NCBI GenBank assembly: GCA_016791325.1 | Contig: JAEUMU010000218.1 | Coordinates: 1-16,835, forward strand | Source: Hyphomonadaceae bacterium | Lineage (GTDB): Bacteria; Pseudomonadota; Alphaproteobacteria; Caulobacterales; Aquidulcibacteraceae | Length of the DNA: 16,835 nt | Direction of reading: 5' to 3' | Shown: positions 6,651-13,685 of the stretch, piece after piece | Layout of the letters: each line of letters opens with the position of its first letter | Numbering within the stretch: the stretch's first letter is position 1 | Notes under the pieces: generated by a model | The model's input: the letters and a program-made list of their open reading frames with translations, nothing else | Database searches by the model: none | What the model was told of the DNA's origin: nothing | Program-made: the position numbers and the translations under genes

Positions 6651-7616
6651 ATGCCGACGTTGATCGATTTGCGCCAGAATGGGGAAGCCGCAAAGCCGCG
6701 CCATCCCGAAAAGCAAGGCCGGCCGGACGCCCCCAGCCCGCGCAAGCCTGATTGGATTCGGGTCAAAGCGCCCACCAGCCTCGGCTACCACCAAACCAAA
6801 GAACTCGTCCGCGATCTCAAGCTGCATACGGTCTGTGAGGAAGCCGGCTGCCCCAATATCGGCGAGTGCTGGAGCCAGAAGCACGCCACCTTCATGATCC
6901 TCGGCGGCATCTGCACCCGCGCTTGCAGCTTCTGCAACGTGTCCACAGGCAAGCCGCTGCCGCTAGATGAAAAAGAACCCGAAAACGTCGCATTCGCGAC
7001 AGCGCAGATGGGGCTGAAGCACGTCGTCGTCACCTCAGTCGATCGCGACGATCTCGAAGACGGCGGCGCCGATCATTTCGTGCGGACGATCCAAGCCATC
7101 CGCCGCGCCGCGCCGGAAACCACGATCGAGATCCTCACACCGGATTTCTTGCGTAAACCCGGCGCGGCAGAGCGGGTGATCGATGCAGCGCCCGATGTAT
7201 TCAACCACAACCTGGAAACCGTGCCGCGCCTCTATCACTCCATTCGTCCCGGCGCGCGCTACTATCAGTCGCTGCGCCTGCTGGATTCAGTGAAGCAGCG
7301 CGATCCCAATCAGTTCACCAAATCCGGACTCATGGTCGGCCTTGGGGAGGCCAAGGATGAGGTGTTGCAGGTGATGGACGATCTGCGCGTCGCAGGCGTG
7401 GATTTCCTAACCATCGGCCAATATCTGCAGCCCACCAAGAAACACGCGGCGATCGATCGCTTTTGGACGCCGGATGAGTTCAAGGCGCTTGAGACCATCG
7501 CGTATGCGAAGGGGTTTCTGATGGTTTCCGCTTCGCCGCTGACGCGCTCATCCCATCACGCAGGTGAGGATTTCGCCCGCCTCAAGGCGGCGCGTCTGGC
7601 GCAAACCGGCGGCTGA
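6651..7616 (+). CDS. lipA: Lipoyl synthase
   Basis: A 321-residue radical SAM enzyme that inserts two sulfur atoms into the octanoyl group on E2 and GcvH domains to make lipoyl groups. Both iron-sulfur cluster motifs are intact. The auxiliary cluster motif is [12 protein letters not shown] (Cys62, Cys67, Cys73). The SAM cluster motif is CTRACSFC (Cys88, Cys92, Cys95). The C-terminal RSSHHAG (299-305) supplies the conserved serine ligand. The 30-residue Pro/Lys/Arg-rich N-terminal extension before DWIRVK is usual in alphaproteobacteria. ATG 6651 gives a normal length, but no strong Shine-Dalgarno sequence precedes it. The stop TGA overlaps the next gene's ATG by one base (TGATG), indicating a two-gene operon with coupled translation. 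The position near lpdA and pdhC fits its role in pyruvate dehydrogenase maturation. Confidence 0.97.
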   Translation: MPTLIDLRQNGEAAKPRHPEKQGRPDAPSPRKPDWIRVKAPTSLGYHQTKELVRDLKLHTVCEEAGCPNIGECWSQKHATFMILGGICTRACSFCNVSTGKPLPLDEKEPENVAFATAQMGLKHVVVTSVDRDDLEDGGADHFVRTIQAIRRAAPETTIEILTPDFLRKPGAAERVIDAAPDVFNHNLETVPRLYHSIRPGARYYQSLRLLDSVKQRDPNQFTKSGLMVGLGEAKDEVLQVMDDLRVAGVDFLTIGQYLQPTKKHAAIDRFWTPDEFKALETIAYAKGFLMVSASPLTRSSHHAGEDFARLKAARLAQTGG

Positions 7617-8068
7617 TGTCGCGCACTACGATTCAAGCCGAACGCATACTGCCCTACAGGCCTGACGATCTGTGCCGTATGGTCGGCGATGTACGCGCCT
7701 ATCCTCAATTTATCCCCTGGCTGCAAAGCTTGCGTGTCAGGTCCGAGGAACCGCGAGAGCAGGGGGGCTGGGAAGGTGTCGCGGAAGCCGTGGTGGGCTG
7801 GAAGGCGATCCGCGAGCGCTTCGCAACCAAGGTTCGGTGCGAGCCCGCGAAGGGCGAGGTTGATGTCGCCCTCGTCAGCGGGCCGTTTCACGCGCTAGAC
7901 AATCGCTGGCGGTTCGCCGCGCATGAGCGCGGAGCGCAGGTGAAATTCTGGATCTCCTATCAGTTCAAGAATCCTCTGCTGCAAGCGGCGGTCGCCGCCA
8001 ATCGCGATAACGTGGCCGCGCGCATCATGGGCGCTTTTGAACGCGAAGCAAAACGCCGCTTCGGTTAG
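7616..8068 (+). CDS. RatA/COQ10-family START (SRPBCC) protein
   Basis: A 150-residue START-fold protein of the polyketide cyclase/COQ10/RatA family. Family marks are ERILPYRPDDLCRMVGDVRAYPQFIPW (around 9-35; the YPQFIPW core is highly conserved), GPFHALDNRWRF (89-100) and a C-terminal amphipathic helix (121-148). Mitochondrial COQ10 binds ubiquinone and supports electron transfer. E. coli RatA was reported as a ribosome-association toxin. In alphaproteobacteria the gene commonly follows lipA, which fits a respiratory or quinone role better than a toxin role, and no antitoxin partner is next to it. It starts at the ATG overlapping the lipA stop. Its TAG overlaps the convergent cinA-like stop (TTAG at 8065-8068). 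Confidence 0.9.
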   Translation: MSRTTIQAERILPYRPDDLCRMVGDVRAYPQFIPWLQSLRVRSEEPREQGGWEGVAEAVVGWKAIRERFATKVRCEPAKGEVDVALVSGPFHALDNRWRFAAHERGAQVKFWISYQFKNPLLQAAVAANRDNVAARIMGAFEREAKRRFG

Positions 8069-8556
8069 TCCAGCAGACGCCCGAGCAATGTGAGCGCCGC
8101 AGCCGCTGTGGCGGCTTGCACCGGTTCGCGTCCGGTGGGGCCAAAGCGATGCTCCTCATGCAGCCGTGCGCCGCCGCGCCGCGCTGCGGCGATGTGAACC
8201 AAACCCACTGGTTTCTCTGGGGTGCCGCCGTCCGGTCCCGCGATACCAGTCACTGCAACAGCCAGTTCAGCTGGGCTATGGGCCAACGCGCCTTCGGCCA
8301 TCGCCAGGGCGACCTCCTTGCTCACTGCGCCGCGGCGCACGATCAGTTCGGCCGGCACGTCCAGCTGCTCGGCCTTCGCGTCGTTGGAATAGGTGACGAA
8401 ACCCCGCTCCAGCACGGACGAACAGCCCGGCACACGCCCAATCGTCGCTGCAATCAGCCCGGCGGTGCAGCTTTCAGCCGTCACCAAGCGCAGCTTGCGC
8501 CGCTGCGCTTCCGCTAGGAAGGCGCGGGCCGCTTCAAGCAGATGGTCGCTGTCCAT
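8065..8556 (-). CDS. pncC: CinA C-terminal domain protein, nicotinamide-nucleotide amidohydrolase (PncC)
   Basis: A 163-residue single-domain protein matching the C-terminal half of CinA. It has TAESCTAG at 26-33 with the conserved serine, VTYSNDAK at 55-62, and the glycine-rich loop TGIAGPDGGTPEKPVG. PncC deamidates nicotinamide mononucleotide to nicotinate mononucleotide in pyridine nucleotide salvage in the cytoplasm. The N-terminal molybdopterin-binding-like COG1058 domain found in full CinA is absent, as in many Proteobacteria. ATG 8556 gives the expected length, but the upstream RBS is weak. It is divergent from the large spermidine-synthase-like gene and shares a 4-base stop overlap with the RatA-like gene. 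There is no sign of an operon with NAD genes here. Confidence 0.92.
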   Translation of the reverse strand: MDSDHLLEAARAFLAEAQRRKLRLVTAESCTAGLIAATIGRVPGCSSVLERGFVTYSNDAKAEQLDVPAELIVRRGAVSKEVALAMAEGALAHSPAELAVAVTGIAGPDGGTPEKPVGLVHIAAARRGGARLHEEHRFGPTGREPVQAATAAAALTLLGRLLD

Positions 8557-8649
8557 GGTGGCCGCGAGGCTAGCGTGGGGAGGCGGAAAAAGTCCATTCC
8601 CAGGACTCGCCCGCGGTGGCAGAAGCGCCTCAACGGACGGGGAGTAAGC

Positions 8650-11346
8650 ATGCAGGCCCTCGCGCGCCGGGCAGCGGCGCCAATTTTCACGCTAGCACTG
8701 TTCTCCAGTGCGGCGCTGATTTTCGTGCTGCAACCTCTGTTTGGCCGAATGGTGACGCCGCTCCTGGGCGGTTCCCCGGCGGTCTGGAATACGTCCATGG
8801 CGTTCTTCCAGGGCGCACTCCTTGTCGGCTACGTTTACGCCCATTTGCTGGCGCGGCTTAAAGACCTCCGCCTTCAAGCCGCGATCCATGTCGTGGCGCT
8901 TATCCTTGCCTGGTTTGTGCTGCCCGTTCACGTGACAGATGCGTTCGGCGTTCCCAATTCGGAGCATCCCGCGCTGTGGCTCGTCGGCGTACTTACGCTT
9001 TCCGTTGGCGCGCCGTTCGCCGTGGCTGCGGCCACCGCGCCGTTGCTGCAAAGCTGGTACGCGCGCACCGGGCGCGCCGACGCGCACGATCCCTATTATC
9101 TGTACGCGGCCTCAAACCTCGGCAGTTTCGGCGGGCTCCTGGCTTATCCCGTCTTGATCGAACCGCTCCTAGGCGCGCAGGCGCAGAGCGTGGCGTGGTC
9201 GGCGGGATATGCGCTTGTCGCGGCCCTCATTTTGTTCTCCGCTTCCACAGCCATAGCCGCCGATGGGCCCGCGCCACAGGCGCAATCGCCGTCAAGCCCG
9301 CCGCCGGCATGGCGTGATCGCCTCTATTGGCTGGCTGCAGCCGCCGCCCCTTCAGCGCTGGTGCTGGGCGTTACGCTCCATATCTCCACGGATGTCGCCT
9401 CCGCGCCGATGCTGTGGGTGATCCCGCTGGCGCTCTATCTCGTCACGTTCGTCATCGCTTTCATGCGCGGCGGAGAGAAGCTGTTCGCGCCGACCTTGGC
9501 GATTCACCCGTTAGCGTTGGCGCTGCTGGTGATGTCTTATTACGCGTCCGGCAATTGGCTTGGCTCGATGCTGGGCATTCTTGCAGGCTTCTTCTTCAGT
9601 GCGCTGATCTGCCACCAGGCGCTAGCCCGCACACGGCCGAGCGCCGATAGGCTGACGGAGTTCTATCTTTTTGTATCGCTCGGCGGCGTGCTGGGCGGCG
9701 CCTTGGCCGCTTTCGCGGCGCCGGTCATTTTCAACAACGTCTACGAATATCCGTTGGCGCTTGCGGCGGCGTGCCTATTCCGGCCGCGAGGGCTCACCAA
9801 CATGCCGCGCCTCGCGGACGCCTCTGTCGGTGCGGTGGCGATGCTGGCTGTCGCCGCCTTATTGCTGGCGCTTGGCCGTACCCCCGTGGACGCCGCCATC
9901 ATAACCGGCGCGCTCGGCGCGGCCGCGCTCGTCATCGCCGCCGGCTGGGCCGATGAGGGCCGTCCCGCCGCCTACCGCTACGCCTTCCTGGCCTTAGCGG
10001 CGATTCACACGTGTCTCGTCATCGGCATCGCCTTCAATCTGCAGGCTGTGTTCATGCGCACGGTGTCGGAGCAGGGGCCGATCATCATCGCGCAGCAGCC
10101 GTGGGTGTGGCTGCTAATGGGGACAAGCTTCCTTACGCTTGCTTTCGCCCTTCATGCGACGATGCAGCCGAAGCGCGACAACAAAGTTCTGGCGGACTTC
10201 GCCGTTGGCGCCGCGGTTCCCACGCTGGTGTTCCTGCTGATGCTCTCGCTGATGCTGCAGCGCTTCGACTTTCAGGTGATGATCGGCTTCGGCGTCGCGC
10301 TGAGCGCGGTTGCGATTCTGTTCAACCGGATGCGGCCGATCTATCTGGCGGCGATTGTCCTTGGTGCGTTCGCCGTCATCTTCCTCGATGACGCCCGCGG
10401 CGGGCGCATTATCACGCAGGAACGCAGTTTCTTCGGCGTTCTGCGCACGCGTTCGATAGAATCTCCTGGGGATTCGACGCCAGAATTGCGCATCTTGATG
10501 CACGGCACCACGATCCACGGCGCGCAGCTCATGGGGCGCGATTATGAGCGCCTTCCGCTAACCTACTACCACCCGCGCACGGCCTTGGGCGAAGCCATCG
10601 TCGGGGGGTTGAGCACTGGCGATTCATCGAGCCTGGCGTTGATTGGTCTGGGAACGGGCTCAACGGCCTGTCTCATGGGCGTCAATGATCATCTCACGAT
10701 TTTCGAGATTGATCCTGCGGTGGTTCGGCTTTCAGCGCACCCAGGCGGCGATTTCACCTTTGTGCCACAGTGCCAGCCGGATGCGCGCGTGGTGCTTGGC
10801 GATGCGCGGCTACGCATCGCCGAGGAGCCGGACAACTCGTACGATGTCATTGTCGTTGACGCGTTCTCGTCGGACGCCATCCCCGCGCATTTGCTCACGC
10901 GTGAAGCAATTGCGACCTACCTTCGCAAGCTCACCGATCGCGGCATCATCGTCCTGCACCTCTCCAATCGGAATCTGGCGCTGGTGTCGGAGGCGGCGCG
11001 CGTGGCGCGCGATCTCAATGCGCCAACGTTATTCCGCGTCAGCGACCGCTTTGAGCAGCCGCCGGTTTCATATTATGGCGGATTGGCCGCCAGCGTCATG
11101 ATCATTGCGCGTACGCCGCAAGCGCTGATGAACGTGCCATTACCCAGCAACGATTGGCGCGTGATCGCCCCCCCCGCGGGCGCGGCCTGGACGGACGATT
11201 ACATCAACATTCCACGCGCGCTGTGGGAGAACATGAACGGCGCCGAGCAATGTCGGCTCTACCCGTACCTGGAGCGCTGCGGGGGCGCCCCCGCAGCGTC
11301 GCCGGCGGCGCCTAGCACGGACGCTCCAGCGTCGCCGTCGCCATAG
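8650..11346 (+). CDS. Large polytopic membrane protein fused to a spermidine-synthase-like domain
   Basis: An 898-residue protein. Residues 1 to about 600 are mostly hydrophobic with many probable membrane helices, beginning IFTLALFSSAALIFVLQPLFGRMVTPLLGG, a stretch typical of proteins annotated as fused MFS/spermidine synthase. From about 610 a Rossmann methyltransferase/aminopropyltransferase fold follows: ALIGLGTGSTACL (GLGTG at 666-670), the acidic strand end FEIDPAVV, VVLGDARLRIA, and YDVIVVDAFSSDAIPAHLL with Asp737. The GGGDG motif of true spermidine synthases is replaced by GLGTG, so aminopropyl transfer is doubtful. The protein ends in an Ala/Pro/Ser-rich tail. The start is ATG 8650, with GGGGAG 5 bases upstream; an open frame extends 36 codons further up but overlaps the start of the divergent cinA-like gene. 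The final 35 bases overlap ispDF tail to tail. Substrate and role are unknown. Confidence 0.85.
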   Translation: MQALARRAAAPIFTLALFSSAALIFVLQPLFGRMVTPLLGGSPAVWNTSMAFFQGALLVGYVYAHLLARLKDLRLQAAIHVVALILAWFVLPVHVTDAFGVPNSEHPALWLVGVLTLSVGAPFAVAAATAPLLQSWYARTGRADAHDPYYLYAASNLGSFGGLLAYPVLIEPLLGAQAQSVAWSAGYALVAALILFSASTAIAADGPAPQAQSPSSPPPAWRDRLYWLAAAAAPSALVLGVTLHISTDVASAPMLWVIPLALYLVTFVIAFMRGGEKLFAPTLAIHPLALALLVMSYYASGNWLGSMLGILAGFFFSALICHQALARTRPSADRLTEFYLFVSLGGVLGGALAAFAAPVIFNNVYEYPLALAAACLFRPRGLTNMPRLADASVGAVAMLAVAALLLALGRTPVDAAIITGALGAAALVIAAGWADEGRPAAYRYAFLALAAIHTCLVIGIAFNLQAVFMRTVSEQGPIIIAQQPWVWLLMGTSFLTLAFALHATMQPKRDNKVLADFAVGAAVPTLVFLLMLSLMLQRFDFQVMIGFGVALSAVAILFNRMRPIYLAAIVLGAFAVIFLDDARGGRIITQERSFFGVLRTRSIESPGDSTPELRILMHGTTIHGAQLMGRDYERLPLTYYHPRTALGEAIVGGLSTGDSSSLALIGLGTGSTACLMGVNDHLTIFEIDPAVVRLSAHPGGDFTFVPQCQPDARVVLGDARLRIAEEPDNSYDVIVVDAFSSDAIPAHLLTREAIATYLRKLTDRGIIVLHLSNRNLALVSEAARVARDLNAPTLFRVSDRFEQPPVSYYGGLAASVMIIARTPQALMNVPLPSNDWRVIAPPAGAAWTDDYINIPRALWENMNGAEQCRLYPYLERCGGAPAASPAAPSTDAPASPSP
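11275..11298. repeat. Perfect 24-bp GC palindrome near the 3' end of the spermidine-synthase-like gene
   Basis: The left half CGCTGCGGGGGC (11275-11286) is followed directly by its exact reverse complement GCCCCCGCAGCG (11287-11298). It lies inside the coding sequence (encoding RCGGAPAAS) 46 bases before the stop, and 13 bases past the ispDF stop on the minus strand. It can fold as a strong hairpin in either transcript. There is no T tract on either side. Confidence 0.8.
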
Positions 11347-12451
11347 CGGCGAGGCCCTCTTCGCGGCCGGTGAACCCCATGCGCTCAGTCGTCGTGGCTT
11401 TGACGGAAACGCGCGCTAGCGGCAGCCCGAGCACCTCGGCGGTGCGTGCGCGCATCTGTTCGCGGTGCGGTCCGATTTTGGGGCGTTCGCAAACCAGCGT
11501 CAGATCAACATGCACGATGCGCGCGCCGGCATCGGCGGCCAGCTTTGCGGCGTGACGCAGGAAAGTTTCAGAGTCGGCGCCCTTCCAGCGCGCGTCAGAA
11601 GGGGGGAAGTGGGCGCCGATGTCGCCATCGCCCAGCGCCCCAAGGATCGCATCCACGAGCGCGTGCCAACCCGCGTCCGCATCGGAATGGCCCAACAAGC
11701 CCTTCTCGTGGGTGATGCGCACGCCGCAGAGCGTCACGTAATCGCCCGCGCCGAAGCGATGGGCGTCGTAGCCCGAACCAACGCACGTGGTGCGCGCGCC
11801 CATCAAAGCCTCCAATATCGCGAGATCGCCTGGATAAGTTAGCTTCATCAGTCGTGCCTCACCCGGCACGAGGCGCACTTTAATTCCGGCGGCCCGCGCC
11901 ACGGCGATGTCATCAGAGAAGGTGGCGTCGCCAGCCTTGGCATACGCCGCCCCGATTGCATCGAGTCGGAACGCCTGCGGCGTCTGCACGGCCCAGAGGC
12001 CGTCACGCTCCACCTCAGCAACAACGTCGCCCCCAACGTCAGCCCGCCGCAGCGAATCCGCGATAGGCAGCGCAGGCGCGGCCCCGTCAGCACCAGCTTC
12101 CAGCGCCGCCAGAAGGCTGCTGATCACGCCCACGGTAAGCCCAGGGCGGGCGGCGTCATGAATAAGCACGGCGTCCGCGGCGCCGACCGCCGCCAGGCCG
12201 GCCCGGACAGATTGGCTCCGCGTCGCGCCCCCGGCGACACTCTTCACAGACAGCGCTTTCGTTGCGCCGCGAAACAACTCCTCGTGGGAAGGGTCGATTA
12301 CGGCAATAATTTTCTCTACGCCCGCTTCTGTCATCGCAGCGATTGACCAATTAATCGTCGGGCGGCCGTTTAAGATATTGTATTGTTTAGGTAAATTACC
12401 GCCGGCACGCTCTCCTCGTCCCGCCGCAACAATTACACCCGCTACTCGCAT
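11312..12451 (-). CDS. ispDF: Bifunctional IspD/IspF: MEP cytidylyltransferase and MECDP synthase
   Basis: A 379-residue fusion that catalyses two non-consecutive steps of the non-mevalonate isoprenoid pathway. The IspD part (1 to about 222) starts with the CTP-binding VAGVIVAAGRGERAG and LPKQY, and has VLIHDAARP near 95-103 and the TPQAF motif at 157-161. The IspF part (about 223-379) has metal ligands Asp229 and His231 in GYDAHRF, GHSDADAGWHALVDAILGAL with His263, GDIGAHFPPSD, and KATTTERMGFTGREEG at the end. The fusion is characteristic of many alphaproteobacteria. I chose ATG 12451 because IspD homology begins at MRVAGVIVAAG; an in-frame ATG at 12490 adds 13 unlike residues. The first 30 codons are unusually AT-rich. 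Here the gene is divergent from ntrB, with no dus gene between them. Confidence 0.96.
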   Translation of the reverse strand: MRVAGVIVAAGRGERAGGNLPKQYNILNGRPTINWSIAAMTEAGVEKIIAVIDPSHEELFRGATKALSVKSVAGGATRSQSVRAGLAAVGAADAVLIHDAARPGLTVGVISSLLAALEAGADGAAPALPIADSLRRADVGGDVVAEVERDGLWAVQTPQAFRLDAIGAAYAKAGDATFSDDIAVARAAGIKVRLVPGEARLMKLTYPGDLAILEALMGARTTCVGSGYDAHRFGAGDYVTLCGVRITHEKGLLGHSDADAGWHALVDAILGALGDGDIGAHFPPSDARWKGADSETFLRHAAKLAADAGARIVHVDLTLVCERPKIGPHREQMRARTAEVLGLPLARVSVKATTTERMGFTGREEGLAAMATATLERPC

Positions 12452-12499
12452 GGGGACATTTTTCCCTGAGTGCCTGCTGCACCGCAACATAAAACGCTT

Positions 12500-12520
12500 G
12501 GCGCCCGCTTTTTGGGCGCC
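12500..12520. promoter_or_regulatory. Hairpin in the ispDF/ntrB intergenic region
   Basis: GGCGCCC (12500-12506) pairs perfectly with GGGCGCC (12514-12520) around a 7-base loop ending in TTTTT. It lies 13 bases before the AAGGAG of the ntrB leader ORF and 48 bases upstream of the ispDF start. It could be a leader hairpin or an operator. It is not placed to terminate either gene. Confidence 0.5.
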
Positions 12521-12549
12521 TTAAGCTACCGCGAAGGAGCCTGGGTCTT

Positions 12550-12609
12550 ATGACCGATTTGAAGCAGATCAACCGGAAAATCTGCCGCGCCTTCGGTGCT
12601 GCGTGGTGA
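12550..12609 (+). CDS. 19-residue upstream ORF overlapping the ntrB start
   Basis: ATG 12550 opens a short frame encoding MTDLKQINRKICRAFGAAW and ends with TGA at 12607-12609. It has the best Shine-Dalgarno sequence in this region (AAGGAG, 12534-12539, 10 bases before ATG). The ntrB GTG codons at 12603 and 12606 lie inside its end (GTGGTGA), so ribosomes finishing here could restart on ntrB, which has no Shine-Dalgarno of its own outside this ORF. The peptide resembles nothing I know. It may be a leader peptide for translational coupling, or chance. Confidence 0.4.
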   Translation: MTDLKQINRKICRAFGAAW

Positions 12610-13685
12610 CGGATACCGCCATTTCGTTGAGAGCCGGGGCGCGTATTCAGCCGGATGCGGAGCGTTGGCTAGAGGCGCTGCCGGCGCCTGTCATTGGCGT
12701 CGATGCGGGAGAGCGCATCAGGTTCGTGAACGCCGAGGCCGCCGATCTGCTCGCTGGCGTGGGGCGTGGATTGCTCGGCCGGCGCCTTGAGGAGATTTTT
12801 GGCTCGGACGCGCCGGTGCTCTTGCTGGCGCGGCGCGCGCTCGCCAATGGCGCGGGCGTCGCAGAGGCTGATGTCGCGCTGGTCGGGCCGGGTTTCGCGC
12901 TCGGCCGCGCCACGGTGGCGGCCGGGCCGGTAGGGGAGAACGGCTACATCGCTCTGGTGCTTACACGCGCCACACGCGCACGCCAGGCGCCGCCAAACGT
13001 CAATGCTGCGGCGCGGACGTTGGCTCATGAAGTGCGCAACCCGCTCGCGGGCATTCGCGCCGCCGCGCAGCTTATCGGCCGCAATGACGATCCGGATTCC
13101 GCCGCGCTTGCGAAACTCATTTGCGATGAGGTGGATCGCATTCGCCGTCTCACCGATCGGATCGACCCGTTGGATTCGCTGGAGCCGCCCCGGTTCGAGC
13201 GCTTCAACGTCCACGAGGCGCTCGATCGCGTGCGCCGTCTGATCGGTTCAAGCGCGCCCGATGTGATGATCCGCGAGCGTTACGATCCAAGCTTGCCACA
13301 CGTCCGTGGCGATCTGGACCAGCTGATCCAGGCGTTCCTCAACGTAGCAAAAAACGCGGCCGAAGCCGTGGCCGGCCAATCCGATGGCGAGATCGCGTTC
13401 TTGACGGCCTATCGCCCGGGCGTGCGAATTCGCTCGGCTGCAAGCGGCGCGGCGCGTGCGCAGCTTGAGGTTCAGATTGTTGATAATGGCCCGGGCCTGC
13501 ATCCCGACATCGCCGATCGTCTGTTCGAGCCTTTCGCCAGCGCAAAGAGCGGGGGCATGGGGCTTGGGCTCACGGTGTCCGCCGATATCATCGCCCGCCA
13601 CGACGGACGCATCGAAGTAGAAAGCGCCCCAGGGCGAACCGCATTCAAAATCCTTCTCCCCATCGACACGGAAGACGCCCCATGA
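12606..13685 (+). CDS. ntrB: Nitrogen regulation sensor histidine kinase NtrB
   Basis: A 359-residue soluble histidine kinase (numbering from GTG 12606). An N-terminal PAS domain lies at about 20-120 (LPAPVIGVDAGERIRFVNAEAADLL). The HisKA domain carries the phospho-accepting His141 in LAHEVRNPLAGIRAAAQLI. The catalytic ATPase domain has an N box around Asn250 (NVAKNAAEAV), G1 DNGPG at 293-297, an F box LFEPFASAK, and G2 GGMGLGL at 316-322. NtrB phosphorylates or dephosphorylates NtrC according to nitrogen status, usually through a PII protein. There are no membrane segments, as expected. The start is GTG at 12606 (giving VTDTAIS) or 12603, with no direct Shine-Dalgarno; the 19-codon ORF overlaps it. 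The stop overlaps the ntrC ATG (ATGA at 13682-13685), so the two are translationally coupled. Confidence 0.94.
   Translation: MTDTAISLRAGARIQPDAERWLEALPAPVIGVDAGERIRFVNAEAADLLAGVGRGLLGRRLEEIFGSDAPVLLLARRALANGAGVAEADVALVGPGFALGRATVAAGPVGENGYIALVLTRATRARQAPPNVNAAARTLAHEVRNPLAGIRAAAQLIGRNDDPDSAALAKLICDEVDRIRRLTDRIDPLDSLEPPRFERFNVHEALDRVRRLIGSSAPDVMIRERYDPSLPHVRGDLDQLIQAFLNVAKNAAEAVAGQSDGEIAFLTAYRPGVRIRSAASGAARAQLEVQIVDNGPGLHPDIADRLFEPFASAKSGGMGLGLTVSADIIARHDGRIEVESAPGRTAFKILLPIDTEDAP

Noticed and set aside
7616..8068. Reading the RatA-like gene as the toxin of a toxin-antitoxin pair
   Set aside because: No antitoxin-like gene adjoins it; it is coupled to lipA, and the COQ10-like quinone role suits the context better.
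8587..8607. Minus-strand hairpin AGTCC/GGACT followed by five T residues, upstream of the cinA-like gene
   Set aside because: The stem is only 5 bp and no minus-strand gene lies upstream for it to terminate; an attenuator role has no other support.
8542..8649. Longer N-terminus for the spermidine-synthase-like protein (36 extra residues)
   Set aside because: It would overlap the divergent cinA-like start, is strongly basic without homology, and the GGGGAG site fits ATG 8650.
12478..12483. TGCACC, an NtrC half-site, in the ispDF/ntrB gap
   Set aside because: The matching GGTGCA is absent at the expected spacing; a single hexamer in a GC-rich sequence is expected by chance.
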